Below the pieces are notes generated by a model. The model made no database searches. It had not been told where the DNA came from and worked only from the letters and a program-made list of their open reading frames with translations. From assembly GCF_900233005.1 (NCBI RefSeq), contig NZ_LT960611.1, forward strand, positions 62,001 through 126,000: 64,000 nucleotides of DNA. The letters run 5' to 3'. Position 1 is the stretch's first letter, and the number at the start of each line of letters is the position of its first letter. Of the stretch, positions 18,997-31,599 are shown piece by piece. The stretch is from Vibrio tapetis subsp. tapetis. Its GTDB lineage: Bacteria; Pseudomonadota; Gammaproteobacteria; Enterobacterales; Vibrionaceae. Position numbers and translations under genes: made by a program.

Positions 18997-21219
18997 ATGG
19001 TCGCAGTACGCAGCGCGCACTTAACTACAGATACAGAGTTTGAGTTAGAAAACTGGGTTGTCAGCTTAAATCAAGACAGCAAAACCAGCCGTAAATTAGT
19101 GGATGTCTACCAGCAGTGTGAATTGCTGCTAGAGGGGCATGAAGATGCTGAGCTGCTATTGTGGCGTGGTCGAGAAATGATCGAGATTCTCACTACGTTA
19201 TCCATGGATAAGCCGACACTGATCGCTGCGCAGTTATTTCCTTTAGTTATTGCCAAGGTTTACGACCGAGAACTGCTCGCTGAGAAGCATGGCAGTGAAA
19301 TCGTTAAAATGATTGATGGTGTCGAGGAAATGGCGGCGATCGGCCAACTCAACGCAACACTAGACGGCTCGGGAGCCTCTTCTCAAGTCGATAATGTGCG
19401 TCGCATGTTGTTGGCGATGGTTGATGACTTCCGCTGTGTCGTTATTAAACTGGCTGAGCGTATTTGTAACCTGCGTGAAGTGAAAGATGAAAGTGATGAA
19501 GTGCGCCAAGCGGCGGCAAAAGAATGCGCTAACATTTACGCGCCTTTGGCTAATCGTTTAGGCATAGGCCAACTTAAGTGGGAGATTGAAGATTACGCCT
19601 TTCGCTATCAACAATCTTCGACTTATAAGCAAATAGCCAAACAGCTGTCAGAGCGCCGTATTGTTCGCGAGCAGTACATTGAAGACTTCGTCACCGACCT
19701 CTCTTCAGAAATGGACACCTTCAGTATCAATGCTGAAGTGAGCGGCAGGCCTAAGCACATTTACAGCATCTGGCGAAAAATGCAGAAGAAGAGCCTCGCA
19801 TTCGATGAGCTTTTTGATGTTCGAGCTGTACGTATTATTGCCGACCAATTGCAAGACTGTTATGCCGCTTTAGGTGTGGTACATACTAAGTACAAGCATT
19901 TACCAAGCGAATTTGATGACTATGTAGCGAACCCAAAACCGAACGGCTATCAGTCGATACATACGGTGATCCTTGGGCCGGAAGGAAAAACCATAGAGAT
20001 CCAAATTCGTACCAAGCAGATGCATGAAGAGTCTGAACTTGGAGTTGCTGCGCACTGGAAGTATAAAGAAGGTGCCTCAACGGCTCGTTCTGGCTACGAT
20101 GAAAAAATTACCTGGCTACGTAAGTTACTTGATTGGCAAGAAGAAATGTCAGACTCAGGCGAAATGCTTGATGAGCTGCGCAGCCAAGTATTTGATGACC
20201 GTGTGTATGCCTTTACCCCGCGTGGCGATGTCGTTGATTTACCGATGGGCGCAACGCCGCTCGATTTTGCCTACCATATTCATTCAATGGTTGGCCACCG
20301 TTGTATTGGTACCAAAGTCGCAGGAAGAATCGTTCCGTTTACCCATAAATTGGCCATGGGCGATCAAGTTGAAATTATCACCCAAAAAGAGCCTAACCCT
20401 TCTCGTGATTGGTTAAATCCATCACTTGGGTTTGTTCATTCCGGCCGCGCACGCGCAAAAATTAACGCATGGTTTAGAGCGCAAAGCCGAGAGAAAAACC
20501 TCGAGGCAGGGCGAGATATTCTAGAAGTAGAATTAGCGAAGATTGGGGCGACGTTTAAAGATGCTGAGCAGTATGCTCTCAAGCGATTTAACGTTAATAC
20601 GCCCGATGAGCTGTTCGCAGGCATTGGCAGTGGTGATTTAAGAATTAACCAAGTGGTTAACCATATTAACGCCTTAGTTAATAAACCAACTGCCGAAGAA
20701 GAAGATAAGCAAGCGCTAGAGAAGCTGCAAGAATCACAAGACAAACCTGCCGTACAAAGTCGACCTCGTAAAGATGCGGTTGTGGTAGAAGGGGTTGATA
20801 ATCTGATGACGCACCTTGCTCGTTGTTGCCAGCCGATCCCCGGCGACCCAATCAAGGGCTATATCACTCAAGGTCGTGGTATTTCAGTCCACCGTAGTGA
20901 CTGTGAGCAGCTTAGCGAACTGAATTTGCACGCGCCAGAACGTATCATTGATACCGTTTGGGGCAGTGGTTTTGTTGGTTCTTATATTTTGACACTCAGA
21001 GTTGAAGCATTAGAACGTAATGGCTTACTTAAAGACATTACCGCCTTGTTCACCAGTGAAAAAGTGAAAGTATCGAGCATGAATAGTCGCATTGATTACA
21101 AGCGTCAGATGTCGGTGATGGATTTCAACTTAGAAGTGACCAATGTTGAGGTGCTCTCTAGATTGATTACACGACTTGAACAAGTTAAGGACGTTATGTC
21201 AGTCAATCGATTGGGATAA
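18997..21219 (+). CDS. relA: GTP pyrophosphokinase RelA
   Basis: A 740-residue ribosome-associated (p)ppGpp synthetase. The order is a degenerate HD hydrolase region (about 55-180), the synthetase domain (about 235-345), TGS (about 400-465), helical and zinc-finger regions with C-C-Q-P near 610, and ACT/RRM at the end (from about 665). The start M-V-A-V-R-S-A-H matches E. coli RelA. It responds to uncharged tRNA at the A site. mazG follows after a hairpin. Confidence 0.97.
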   Translation: MVAVRSAHLTTDTEFELENWVVSLNQDSKTSRKLVDVYQQCELLLEGHEDAELLLWRGREMIEILTTLSMDKPTLIAAQLFPLVIAKVYDRELLAEKHGSEIVKMIDGVEEMAAIGQLNATLDGSGASSQVDNVRRMLLAMVDDFRCVVIKLAERICNLREVKDESDEVRQAAAKECANIYAPLANRLGIGQLKWEIEDYAFRYQQSSTYKQIAKQLSERRIVREQYIEDFVTDLSSEMDTFSINAEVSGRPKHIYSIWRKMQKKSLAFDELFDVRAVRIIADQLQDCYAALGVVHTKYKHLPSEFDDYVANPKPNGYQSIHTVILGPEGKTIEIQIRTKQMHEESELGVAAHWKYKEGASTARSGYDEKITWLRKLLDWQEEMSDSGEMLDELRSQVFDDRVYAFTPRGDVVDLPMGATPLDFAYHIHSMVGHRCIGTKVAGRIVPFTHKLAMGDQVEIITQKEPNPSRDWLNPSLGFVHSGRARAKINAWFRAQSREKNLEAGRDILEVELAKIGATFKDAEQYALKRFNVNTPDELFAGIGSGDLRINQVVNHINALVNKPTAEEEDKQALEKLQESQDKPAVQSRPRKDAVVVEGVDNLMTHLARCCQPIPGDPIKGYITQGRGISVHRSDCEQLSELNLHAPERIIDTVWGSGFVGSYILTLRVEALERNGLLKDITALFTSEKVKVSSMNSRIDYKRQMSVMDFNLEVTNVEVLSRLITRLEQVKDVMSVNRLG

Positions 21220-21268
21220 CCAGCCTAGCGTAAGCCGTTAATCCGCATCCGTGATGATTATTTAATAT

Positions 21269-21292
21269 CGCCGCCTCAATGGCGGCGTTTTG
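21269..21292 (+). terminator. Hairpin between relA and mazG
   Basis: CGCCGCC pairs with GGCGGCG around TCAAT and is followed by TTTTG. The mazG start is only 12 bases downstream, so it may attenuate relA read-through or limit access to the mazG ribosome-binding site. Confidence 0.65.
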
Positions 21293-21304
21293 TTAGAGAG
21301 TATT

Positions 21305-22108
21305 ATGAAAAACAATATCGAAACGCTTCTTTCTATAATGGCCACCCTACGTGACGATGAAAAAGGGTGCCCGTGGGATAAACAACAAACGTTCGACAGC
21401 ATCGTTCCGCACACGATTGAAGAAACGTATGAAGTGGTCGATGCAATTCACAATCGTGATTGGCCTAATCTACAAGAAGAGCTAGGAGATTTACTCTTTC
21501 AAGTGATCTTCTACAGTCAAATGGCGAAAGAGCAGGGGCTATTTACCTTTGATGATGTGGTTTCTGGGCTCAATGAAAAGCTGACACGTCGTCATCCGCA
21601 TGTTTTTTCTGATATCAAATTTGAGAATGATGAAGAAATTAATGCCAACTGGGAAAAAGAAAAAATTAATGAAAAAAAACGGCAAGGAAAAACGGATAAA
21701 AGTGTTCTAGACTCAATTCCAAGCTCGCTGCCTGCACTCAGCAAAGCCAACAAGATCCAGAAAAAAGTCGCAAAATATGGCTTTGATTGGGCGGCCTTGG
21801 GACCTGTAGTGGATAAAGTAAAAGAAGAAATCGATGAAGTGGTCGAAGAAGCACTTCAAGTCACACCCAATGAAGAGAATATTGAAGCGGAGTTGGGTGA
21901 TTTACTTTTTGCCACGGTGAATTTAGCCAGACATTTGGGTAAAAACCCTGAGTCAGCCTTAAATAAAGCGAATATTAAATTTACGCGAAGGTTTAATGGC
22001 ATCGAAGATCAGGTCAGATTGCAAAGTAAGCAGTTAACAGACTTTGATCTTAATGAGCTAGACGAAATGTGGAATGAAGTTAAGCGGCAAGAACGAGCTA
22101 AAAATTAA
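21305..22108 (+). CDS. mazG: Nucleoside triphosphate pyrophosphohydrolase MazG
   Basis: A 267-residue protein with two MazG repeats, each carrying the metal-binding pattern: E-E-T-Y-E-V-V-D with E-E-L-G-D-L-L-F in the first half, E-I-D-E-V-V-E-E with A-E-L-G-D-L-L-F in the second. It hydrolyses NTPs and dNTPs to monophosphates; in E. coli it is linked to ppGpp levels and starvation survival. The ATG at 21305 is the family start, the longer frame from 21290 being spurious. The mazEF toxin genes between relA and mazG in E. coli are absent here. Confidence 0.96.
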   Translation: MKNNIETLLSIMATLRDDEKGCPWDKQQTFDSIVPHTIEETYEVVDAIHNRDWPNLQEELGDLLFQVIFYSQMAKEQGLFTFDDVVSGLNEKLTRRHPHVFSDIKFENDEEINANWEKEKINEKKRQGKTDKSVLDSIPSSLPALSKANKIQKKVAKYGFDWAALGPVVDKVKEEIDEVVEEALQVTPNEENIEAELGDLLFATVNLARHLGKNPESALNKANIKFTRRFNGIEDQVRLQSKQLTDFDLNELDEMWNEVKRQERAKN

Positions 22109-22217
22109 ACTATCAACAACTTAGGATTGAAACGAGTTAATAGTGACTCAATTCATTTTCAATTAGAATGATTTGAGTCGCTAGATTTGATTTGAAGCAA
22201 AAAATAAAAGATCACAG

Positions 22218-22233
22218 TGTGATAGATTTCACG
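22218..22233 (+). promoter_or_regulatory. CRP-like half-site pair upstream of pyrG
   Basis: TGTGA-N6-TCACG matches the CRP consensus TGTGA-N6-TCACA in nine of ten positions, 85 bases before the pyrG start. It overlaps a second small dyad ATCACA-G-TGTGAT (22211-22223). Chance matches are common, so this is a candidate only. Confidence 0.4.
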
Positions 22234-22245
22234 TTGTGGCGATAA

Positions 22246-23955
<1,710 letters not shown>

Positions 23956-24012
23956 GTAAAAGGATATGGGCGCTGTTCAAGGTAGAGCAGCCCCTTTAGT
24001 TTTGACATTTAA

Positions 24013-25335
<1,323 letters not shown>

Positions 25336-25370
25336 TTCTTAATTGAATTAGACTTAGCATAAAGCTTTGA

Positions 25371-25398
25371 ATGCCCCGCCTAGTGCGGGGCATTTTTT
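25371..25398 (+). terminator. Terminator after eno
   Basis: ATGCCCCGC pairs with GCGGGGCAT around a short loop, followed by seven T residues. A textbook intrinsic terminator for the pyrG-eno transcript. Confidence 0.92.
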
Positions 25399-25496
25399 TA
25401 CCTGTACTTTAGTGAGCCCTGCGAATGCTTTCTTTTCGCCCTAACCGTCTGAATATGGTATATATGCGGTTATTATTTTTTTCTTGGTGAGCATAC

Positions 25497-25784
25497 ATGC
25501 GAGTTTTTGCTTTTGGACTTTTAACGCTGGTGGCAATACTGCAATACAATGTGTGGTTTGGTAAAAACGGCGAGGCTGATTTAGCCAAGGTTCAAGGGGA
25601 TATCGTGATCCAAGAAGGCGTAAACGCGAAACTTAAGCAGCGTAACGATGAAATGTACGCAGAGATTGACGACTTACGTCAAGGACTCGATGCTATTGAA
25701 GAGAGAGCCCGTCACCAGCTTGGTATGGTGAAAGAGGATGAAACCTTTTACCGTATAATCGGCGACGATGCGCCGTCCAAATAA
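25497..25784 (+). CDS. ftsB: Cell division protein FtsB
   Basis: A 95-residue bitopic protein. It begins with one membrane helix (about residues 3-20) after a very short cytoplasmic end, then a periplasmic coiled coil (about 28-70) rich in L, K, R and E heptads. FtsB forms the FtsQ-FtsB-FtsL complex that activates septal peptidoglycan synthesis. Position immediately before ispD-ispF-truD is the standard gammaproteobacterial order. Sequence similarity is modest but length, topology and context agree. Confidence 0.93.
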   Translation: MRVFAFGLLTLVAILQYNVWFGKNGEADLAKVQGDIVIQEGVNAKLKQRNDEMYAEIDDLRQGLDAIEERARHQLGMVKEDETFYRIIGDDAPSK

Positions 25785-25807
25785 CCTCCGAATAGTGCCC
25801 AATATCC

Positions 25808-26530
25808 ATGTTAGATAACACCATAAATCAAGAAAGAATCGCTGTGATTGTGCCTGCCGCTGGCGTGGGTAGCCGGATGCAAGCGTCTGTGCCGAAGCAG
25901 TATTTGACCCTTCATGGCGTTACCATTTTAGAACACACCATCGCGTGTTTATTGCAGCACCCGCGTATGGACAAAATTGTTATCGCAGTCGGTGATGATG
26001 ACCCGTATTTTGCCGAACTACCGATGGCCAGTGATGCAAGGGTCGTAAGAGTAGCAGGCGGCAGTGAGCGAGCGGATTCCGTTCTTTCTGGCTTAAATTA
26101 TCTTGATACCTACCACTCGGAGTATCAATGGGTAATGGTGCATGATGCTGCGAGGCCATGCCTTGCAGTAGATGACATCGATAAGCTGATTTCAAGCTGC
26201 TTGACTCACGAAGTGGGTGGCATTTTGGCGTCTCCGGTACGAGATACCATGAAGCGTGGCAATGGGAACAAACAAATAGGTGAAACGGTGGAACGTGCCG
26301 ACTTATGGCATGCACTTACCCCTCAAATGTTCCGCCGAGCTGCACTGAAACAGGCGCTAAGTTCCGCGTTGGAGCAAGGTGTTACCATTACGGACGAAGC
26401 ATCAGCAATGGAGTGGATTGGATTATCCCCATTGTTGGTTAGCGGAAGAGCCGACAATATTAAAGTAACTCAGCCTGAAGATTTGGCCTTAGCTGAGTTC
26501 TATTTACAGAAAAATCTTAATAAGGAATGA
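25808..26530 (+). CDS. ispD: 2-C-methyl-D-erythritol 4-phosphate cytidylyltransferase IspD
   Basis: A 240-residue nucleotidyltransferase of the MEP isoprenoid pathway, joining CTP to methylerythritol phosphate. The CTP-binding start [10 protein letters not shown] and P-K-Q-Y lie in the first 30 residues, and V-H-D-A-A-R-P near 110-116. Its stop overlaps the next gene region, so ispD and ispF are probably coupled. Length is slightly above E. coli (236). Confidence 0.97.
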   Translation: MLDNTINQERIAVIVPAAGVGSRMQASVPKQYLTLHGVTILEHTIACLLQHPRMDKIVIAVGDDDPYFAELPMASDARVVRVAGGSERADSVLSGLNYLDTYHSEYQWVMVHDAARPCLAVDDIDKLISSCLTHEVGGILASPVRDTMKRGNGNKQIGETVERADLWHALTPQMFRRAALKQALSSALEQGVTITDEASAMEWIGLSPLLVSGRADNIKVTQPEDLALAEFYLQKNLNKE

Positions 26531-26532
26531 CC

Positions 26533-27009
26533 ATGATTCGTATTGGACACGGCTTTGATGTACACAAATTTGGTGGCGAAGGACCGGTTATTATTGGTGG
26601 TGTCGCTATTCCTTATGAGCAAGGTTTAATTGCTCACTCTGATGGTGATGTCGCATTGCACGCACTATCTGATGCACTGCTAGGCGCAATAGCCGAAGGC
26701 GATATTGGCCGCCATTTCCCAGATACTGACGATAAATGGAAGGGCGCAGATAGCCGTGCTCTCTTAAGAGAGGTTTATCGCTTTGTGAAAGAAAAAGGTT
26801 ATATCATTGGTAACGCAGATGTCACCATAATGGCGCAAGCACCAAAGATGGCACCACATATCGAAGCGATGTGTCAGTGTATTGCACAAGATTTAGAAAC
26901 CGATCTTGGCAACGTCAATGTCAAAGCAACAACCACTGAAAAACTGGGCTTTACTGGCCGTAAAGAAGGCATCGCTTGTGAAGCGGTTGTACTCATAACT
27001 AAGAAGTAA
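26533..27009 (+). CDS. ispF: 2-C-methyl-D-erythritol 2,4-cyclodiphosphate synthase IspF
   Basis: A 158-residue trimeric enzyme of the MEP pathway. The zinc ligands D and H are in G-H-G-F-D-V-H near residues 6-12, and H-S-D-G-D-V near 37-42. Two ATGs are possible: the one at 26527 sits directly on the AAGGA (26522-26526), whereas 26533 leaves six bases and yields the family start M-I-R-I-G-H-G-F-D, so I choose 26533. It follows ispD and precedes truD. Confidence 0.96.
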   Translation: MIRIGHGFDVHKFGGEGPVIIGGVAIPYEQGLIAHSDGDVALHALSDALLGAIAEGDIGRHFPDTDDKWKGADSRALLREVYRFVKEKGYIIGNADVTIMAQAPKMAPHIEAMCQCIAQDLETDLGNVNVKATTTEKLGFTGRKEGIACEAVVLITKK

Positions 27010-27013
27010 CACC

Positions 27014-28063
27014 ATGACTGATATTTTAGCTCCATTTGCTTATCAATTGGGTAAGCCGACCGCACGTGCAAAACTGAAAGCAAAACCTGAACATTTTGTG
27101 GTTAAAGAAGATTTAGGTTTTGAGTTTACAGGCAGTGGTGAGCATTTAATGGTGCGCATCCAAAAGACCGGTGAAAATACCAGTTTTGTAGCAAATGAGC
27201 TGGCGAAAGCGTGTGATGTGAAATCAAAAGACGTAAGTTGGGCTGGTTTAAAAGATCGCCATGCTGTGACTGAACAATGGTTGAGTGTGCACTTGCCAAA
27301 AGGCGAGATGCCAGACTTCACTGCGTTTTTACAGCAATATCCATCAATTAAGATTCTGGCAACAGATCGTCACAATAAGAAACTTCGTCCAGGGGATCTT
27401 ATTGGTAATGAGTTCGAAGTGACGTTATCAGAAGTGACGGACATTGACAGTGTGCTTGCACGACTTGAACAGATCAAATTGCAAGGTGTACCCAACTACT
27501 TCGGTGCGCAACGATTTGGTAACGAGGGCAACAACGTGTCGGAAGCACGGCGTTGGGGGCGTGAAAATGTCCGCACGCGTAACCAAAACAAACGCAGCTT
27601 GTATCTTTCGGCCGCTCGTTCTTGGATTTTTAACCATATCTTGTCTGCTCGTATTGAAGCAAAAGCATTCGATCAATTACTTCCTGGTGACTTAGTAAAA
27701 GAAAACGGTCAACTGACGGCAATTGATGAATCTAACCTTGATGCAATCCAATCTCTAATCACTAACGGTGAAGGTCAGCTAACGGCCGCACTGGCTGGAG
27801 ATAACGCCTTACCAACGCAGTTGGCAGCATTGGCGATAGAGCAAGCCGTTGTGGATAGCGAGCCTGATCTAATGGCGTTGATTCGTGGTAATCGTATGCG
27901 TCATGAGCGCCGAGACATCAGTTTAAAACCTCAAGACTTCAACTGGACGGCTAATGGCGATGAAGTCACGTTAACATTTTCGTTGTCATCAGGTTGTTTT
28001 GCTACCGCGATTGTTCGCGAGCTAGTTGAAGAGATTGAAGTTGAGCGTCACTACGATAATTAA
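27014..28063 (+). CDS. truD: tRNA pseudouridine(13) synthase TruD
   Basis: A 349-residue pseudouridine synthase that modifies U13 of tRNA-Glu and others. The catalytic aspartate lies in the signature A-G-L-K-D-R-H-A-V-T-E-Q-W near residue 81, and the F-G-x-Q-R-F-G motif follows near 160. The TRUD insertion domain fills the middle. It starts four bases after ispF and ends just before surE, consistent with one operon from ftsB to surE-pcm. Confidence 0.96.
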   Translation: MTDILAPFAYQLGKPTARAKLKAKPEHFVVKEDLGFEFTGSGEHLMVRIQKTGENTSFVANELAKACDVKSKDVSWAGLKDRHAVTEQWLSVHLPKGEMPDFTAFLQQYPSIKILATDRHNKKLRPGDLIGNEFEVTLSEVTDIDSVLARLEQIKLQGVPNYFGAQRFGNEGNNVSEARRWGRENVRTRNQNKRSLYLSAARSWIFNHILSARIEAKAFDQLLPGDLVKENGQLTAIDESNLDAIQSLITNGEGQLTAALAGDNALPTQLAALAIEQAVVDSEPDLMALIRGNRMRHERRDISLKPQDFNWTANGDEVTLTFSLSSGCFATAIVRELVEEIEVERHYDN

Positions 28064-28075
28064 GGAATCATGAGC

Positions 28076-28822
28076 ATGAAGATTTTATTGAGTAATGATG
28101 ATGGGGTGCATGCGCTTGGTATTAAGACGTTGGCCAAACATCTATCGGATATCGCTGAGATCATCATCGTCGCGCCTGATCGAAACCGTTCAGGTGCATC
28201 AAATTCATTATCGCTGGATAATCCGTTACGTATTATTGAACTTGAAGATAACATTTTTTCAGTTCAAGGAACCCCGACAGATTGCGTTCACTACGCGCTT
28301 AATGAATTACTTAAAGGCCAAGCTCCTGACCTTGTTGTTTCTGGAATAAACCATGGTGCCAACTTAGGTGACGATGTTTTGTATTCCGGTACAGTAGCTG
28401 CCGCGATGGAAGGGCACTTTTTAGGTGTCCCATCCATTGCGGTGTCATTAGTTGGACAAACGAATTTTGATACCGCTGCGGTTGTCGTTCGTAATTTGAT
28501 CGAAAAGCATCGTCAATCTCCCATTCCAACCAATCGCCTGATTAACGTGAATGTTCCAGATGTGCCGTATGAAGCATTAAAAGGTACATCGGTTACTCGA
28601 TTAGGAGCCCGTCATCACGCAACCGATATGATCAAGCATCAAGACCCTCGTGGTCATGATATATATTGGTTAGGGCCTCCAGGGCCTCGTCAAGATGCAG
28701 GGCAAGGGACTGATTTTCATGCGATAGAAGCCGGTCATGTCTCGATTACCCCTATTTTGGTAGACTTAACGGCTCATGAATCGTTGCCTGTTATGAAGAA
28801 ATGGATTGAAGGTGAGCTGTGA
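28076..28822 (+). CDS. surE: 5'/3'-nucleotidase SurE
   Basis: A 248-residue metal-dependent nucleotidase and exopolyphosphatase. The metal site is in [10 protein letters not shown] at the start and [10 protein letters not shown] near 92-101. ATGs at 28070 and 28076 are both in frame; AAGGA at 28062-28066 is better spaced for 28076, which also gives the family start [10 protein letters not shown]. It overlaps pcm by four bases (GTGA). The surE-pcm-nlpD-rpoS order is the conserved stationary-phase cluster. Confidence 0.96.
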   Translation: MKILLSNDDGVHALGIKTLAKHLSDIAEIIIVAPDRNRSGASNSLSLDNPLRIIELEDNIFSVQGTPTDCVHYALNELLKGQAPDLVVSGINHGANLGDDVLYSGTVAAAMEGHFLGVPSIAVSLVGQTNFDTAAVVVRNLIEKHRQSPIPTNRLINVNVPDVPYEALKGTSVTRLGARHHATDMIKHQDPRGHDIYWLGPPGPRQDAGQGTDFHAIEAGHVSITPILVDLTAHESLPVMKKWIEGEL

Positions 28823-29448
28823 TACATAACCCACAAGCTGAAAAGTTGATTAACTTTCTAGTTGAAAGTGGCATTCGTGATCAGAATGTACTTGAGGCGA
28901 TTCGTCAATTGCCTCGAGAACGGTTTCTTTCTGAAGCAATGATGCATCAGGCATACGACAATAACGCGTTGCCAATTGGTGCGGGACAGACGATTTCTCA
29001 GCCTTATATTGTCGGTAAAATGACTGAATTGCTTGATCTGACCGTTCAAAGTAAAGTTTTAGAAGTTGGAACTGGGTCGGGCTACCAGACGGCTGTGCTC
29101 GCTCAGTTGGTGGAACATGTATATTCTATTGAGCGTATTAAGTCGTTGCAATGGGACGCTAAACGTCGCTTAAAGCAACTTGATATTTATAACGTATCCA
29201 CTAAACACGGTGATGGATGGCAGGGTTGGGAAGCGAAGGCTCCGTTTGATGCCATTATTGTAACAGCGGCTGCGGCGTCAATACCGGATGCTCTCCTTAA
29301 TCAATTGAGTGATGGTGGGCGACTTGTTATTCCTGTTGGTGAAGATCAACAGGCACTGATGAAGATTCAAAGGGTCGGAGATCATTTTGAATCGAGTGTC
29401 ATCGAGATGGTACGTTTTGTTCCATTGGTTGCGGGTGATCTTGCGTAA
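28819..29448 (+). CDS. pcm: Protein-L-isoaspartate O-methyltransferase Pcm
   Basis: A 209-residue repair enzyme that methylates isoaspartyl residues in aged proteins using SAM. The SAM motif [13 protein letters not shown] lies near residues 79-91, and the substrate loop G-A-G-Q-T-I-S-Q-P near 53-61. It starts with GTG inside the surE stop. nlpD follows after about ten bases. Length equals the enterobacterial protein. Confidence 0.97.
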   Translation: MIHNPQAEKLINFLVESGIRDQNVLEAIRQLPRERFLSEAMMHQAYDNNALPIGAGQTISQPYIVGKMTELLDLTVQSKVLEVGTGSGYQTAVLAQLVEHVYSIERIKSLQWDAKRRLKQLDIYNVSTKHGDGWQGWEAKAPFDAIIVTAAAASIPDALLNQLSDGGRLVIPVGEDQQALMKIQRVGDHFESSVIEMVRFVPLVAGDLA

Positions 29449-29458
29449 AGGATTGGTT

Positions 29459-30469
29459 GTGTCACTTAAGCTAAAAACTGTTTTTGTTCAATGTGCTGCC
29501 ATTGTGGTGCTGTCTGGGTGTGCAGCGCATACCCCTGCGCCTGTGACAAACTTGAATAAGAAAGGATACGATACTGTTGATAAAGGCAGTTATCACGGCA
29601 GTTTTTATGAAGTTGAAAAAGGTGACACCCTTTACTTTATTGCCTACATGACCGGCAAAGATGTAAAAAAAATCATTTCTTATAATCGCCTAAAAGCGCC
29701 GTACACAATTCACCCTGGTCAGAAGCTTCGCTTGTGGACACCATCTTACGTGGCACCAAGTTACGGTGATTCTGGAAGCTCCCCAGCTCCAGTTTCTACC
29801 ATTTCGGCGACTAAAACAAAAGCTGCGGCTACTAAAGCGAAAACGACCTCATCTGCGACCACAGCGTCTGCAACTGCAACGGCTAGCGCATCCTCCACTT
29901 CAACAAAAAGTTTAGATTCGAGTAAAAATTCTAAACCTTCGTCAGCCCAGAAAGCATCAGGGGTTGCTAATGCAACTCAAAAAACGGCCAAAAAAGAATC
30001 GACAAAAGCGGTTGATCAATCGAAATCAAAGGAGTATGTTGAAGTTAAAGGTAAACAGAATGTTGCAAAATCTGAACCAAAGACAATAACAAAAAATACT
30101 AAAGTTTCTAAATGGTTATGGCCAACTAAAGGTCGAATCATTAAAGGGTTCTCAGCAGGAGATCAGGGCAATAAAGGGATCGACATTGCAGGTCAGCGTG
30201 GCCAATCAATCGTATCTACTGCTAACGGAACAGTCGTTTATTCAGGCAATGCTCTTAGAGGTTATGGGAACCTAGTTATCGTAAAACATAACGACAGTTA
30301 CTTAAGCGCATATGCACATAATGAACGATTGCTAGTAAAAGAAGGACAGAGTGTTAAAGCTGGGCAAAAAATTGCGACCATGGGAAGTTCTGGTGCAAAT
30401 GGAGTCCGTTTACATTTCGAAATCCGATACCAAGGAAAGTCGGTGAATCCAAATCGCTACTTACCTTAA
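29459..30469 (+). CDS. nlpD: Murein hydrolase activator NlpD (LysM and degenerate M23)
   Basis: A lipoprotein of about 336 residues. The signal peptide ends at L-S-G-C (Cys 21). A LysM domain (Y-E-V-E-K-G-D-T-L to L-R-L, about 50-95) binds peptidoglycan, a long Ala/Thr/Ser/Lys-rich linker follows, and the C-terminal LytM domain starts near W-P-T-K-G-R-I. NlpD activates AmiC for daughter-cell separation. GTG at 29459 has AAAGGA six bases upstream, so it is preferred to the ATG at 29387 inside pcm. The rpoS promoter normally lies inside this gene. Confidence 0.93.
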   Translation: MSLKLKTVFVQCAAIVVLSGCAAHTPAPVTNLNKKGYDTVDKGSYHGSFYEVEKGDTLYFIAYMTGKDVKKIISYNRLKAPYTIHPGQKLRLWTPSYVAPSYGDSGSSPAPVSTISATKTKAAATKAKTTSSATTASATATASASSTSTKSLDSSKNSKPSSAQKASGVANATQKTAKKESTKAVDQSKSKEYVEVKGKQNVAKSEPKTITKNTKVSKWLWPTKGRIIKGFSAGDQGNKGIDIAGQRGQSIVSTANGTVVYSGNALRGYGNLVIVKHNDSYLSAYAHNERLLVKEGQSVKAGQKIATMGSSGANGVRLHFEIRYQGKSVNPNRYLP

Positions 30470-30542
30470 TAATCAAAGAAAGCGACATTGATAGCGACAT
30501 ATTAAGTAGTAATGTCTTGCTAACTCGCCAGGGGGAGGCACT

Positions 30543-31523
30543 ATGAGTATCAGCAATGCAGTAAAAGCCGAAGAATCGTTTGATATTAATGCAGTTGAGA
30601 AGGAACAATCACCTGTAAAAGCAGCTTCGAAGCCAAAAAGCACACCTAAGCAAAAAGAAGAATTTGAAGTAACAGCAAAAAGCTTAGATGCCACTCAACT
30701 ATATCTTGGAGAAATTGGTTTTTCACCGCTCCTAACCGCCGAAGAAGAAGTTCTATATGCTCGTCGTGCCCTGCGTGGTGACGAAGCAGCTCGCAAACGT
30801 ATGATCGAAAGTAATTTACGTTTGGTTGTTAAAATATCTCGCCGTTACGGCAATCGTGGTTTGGCGCTCTTGGATCTGATTGAAGAAGGTAACCTCGGGT
30901 TGATCCGTGCGGTTGAAAAGTTCGATCCTGAACGTGGTTTCCGTTTCTCTACTTACGCAACTTGGTGGATTCGCCAAACGATTGAACGTGCGTTGATGAA
31001 CCAAACTCGCACCATTCGTTTACCTATTCATGTTGTGAAAGAACTAAACATCTACTTACGAACAGCACGTGAGCTCTCTCAGAAACTTGATCATGAGCCA
31101 ACAGCAGAAGAAATCGCGCACAAACTGGATAAACCTGTAGAAGATGTCAGTAAAATGCTTCGTCTCAATGAGCGTGTGAGTTCTGTCGATACACCGATTG
31201 GTGGTGAAAGCGAAAAAGCACTACTGGATATCATCCCTGATATACACAATTCTGATCCGGAAGTGTGCACCCAAGATGACGACATCAAGTCTTCACTCAT
31301 TGATTGGCTAGACGAGCTAAATCCAAAGCAAAAAGAAGTGCTCGCACGCCGATTTGGTTTGCTGGGTTATGAGCCTTCAACATTGGAAGAGGTGGGACGA
31401 GAAATTAACCTGACGCGTGAACGCGTTCGTCAAATTCAAGTAGAAGGCTTACGTCGCCTAAGAGAGATCCTGATTAAGCAAGGCCTTAATATGGAATCAC
31501 TTTTTAATGTAGAAAATGATTAG
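30543..31523 (+). CDS. rpoS: RNA polymerase sigma factor RpoS
   Basis: A 326-residue sigma-70-type factor for stationary phase and general stress. Regions 1.2-2.4 run from [11 protein letters not shown] to the [14 protein letters not shown] segment, and region 4 ends [11 protein letters not shown]. The Lys/Glu-rich N-terminal stretch of about 50 residues is typical of vibrios. GGGGGAGG lies just before the ATG. The gene ends in a strong terminator shared with mutS. No truncation is present. Confidence 0.98.
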   Translation: MSISNAVKAEESFDINAVEKEQSPVKAASKPKSTPKQKEEFEVTAKSLDATQLYLGEIGFSPLLTAEEEVLYARRALRGDEAARKRMIESNLRLVVKISRRYGNRGLALLDLIEEGNLGLIRAVEKFDPERGFRFSTYATWWIRQTIERALMNQTRTIRLPIHVVKELNIYLRTARELSQKLDHEPTAEEIAHKLDKPVEDVSKMLRLNERVSSVDTPIGGESEKALLDIIPDIHNSDPEVCTQDDDIKSSLIDWLDELNPKQKEVLARRFGLLGYEPSTLEEVGREINLTRERVRQIQVEGLRRLREILIKQGLNMESLFNVEND

Positions 31524-31544
31524 ATAAGATCGCTTAAGATCAAC

Positions 31545-31578
31545 AAAGGCGCTGTAAGAAATTACAGCGCCTTTTTTT
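31545..31578. terminator. Bidirectional terminator between rpoS and mutS
   Basis: AAAGGCGCTGTAA and its complement enclose a four-base loop, followed by a run of T. It stops rpoS and could also serve the convergent mutS. Confidence 0.92.
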
Positions 31579-31599
31579 GTGCTTAATTGTCGTCGCTGA

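Noticed and set aside
20436-20855. 139-codon minus-strand frame inside relA
   Set aside because: Antisense to a strongly conserved domain; serine/arginine-rich composition typical of a shadow frame.
25980-26315. 111-codon minus-strand frame inside ispD
   Set aside because: Shadow frame, His/Pro/Leu-rich without a motif.
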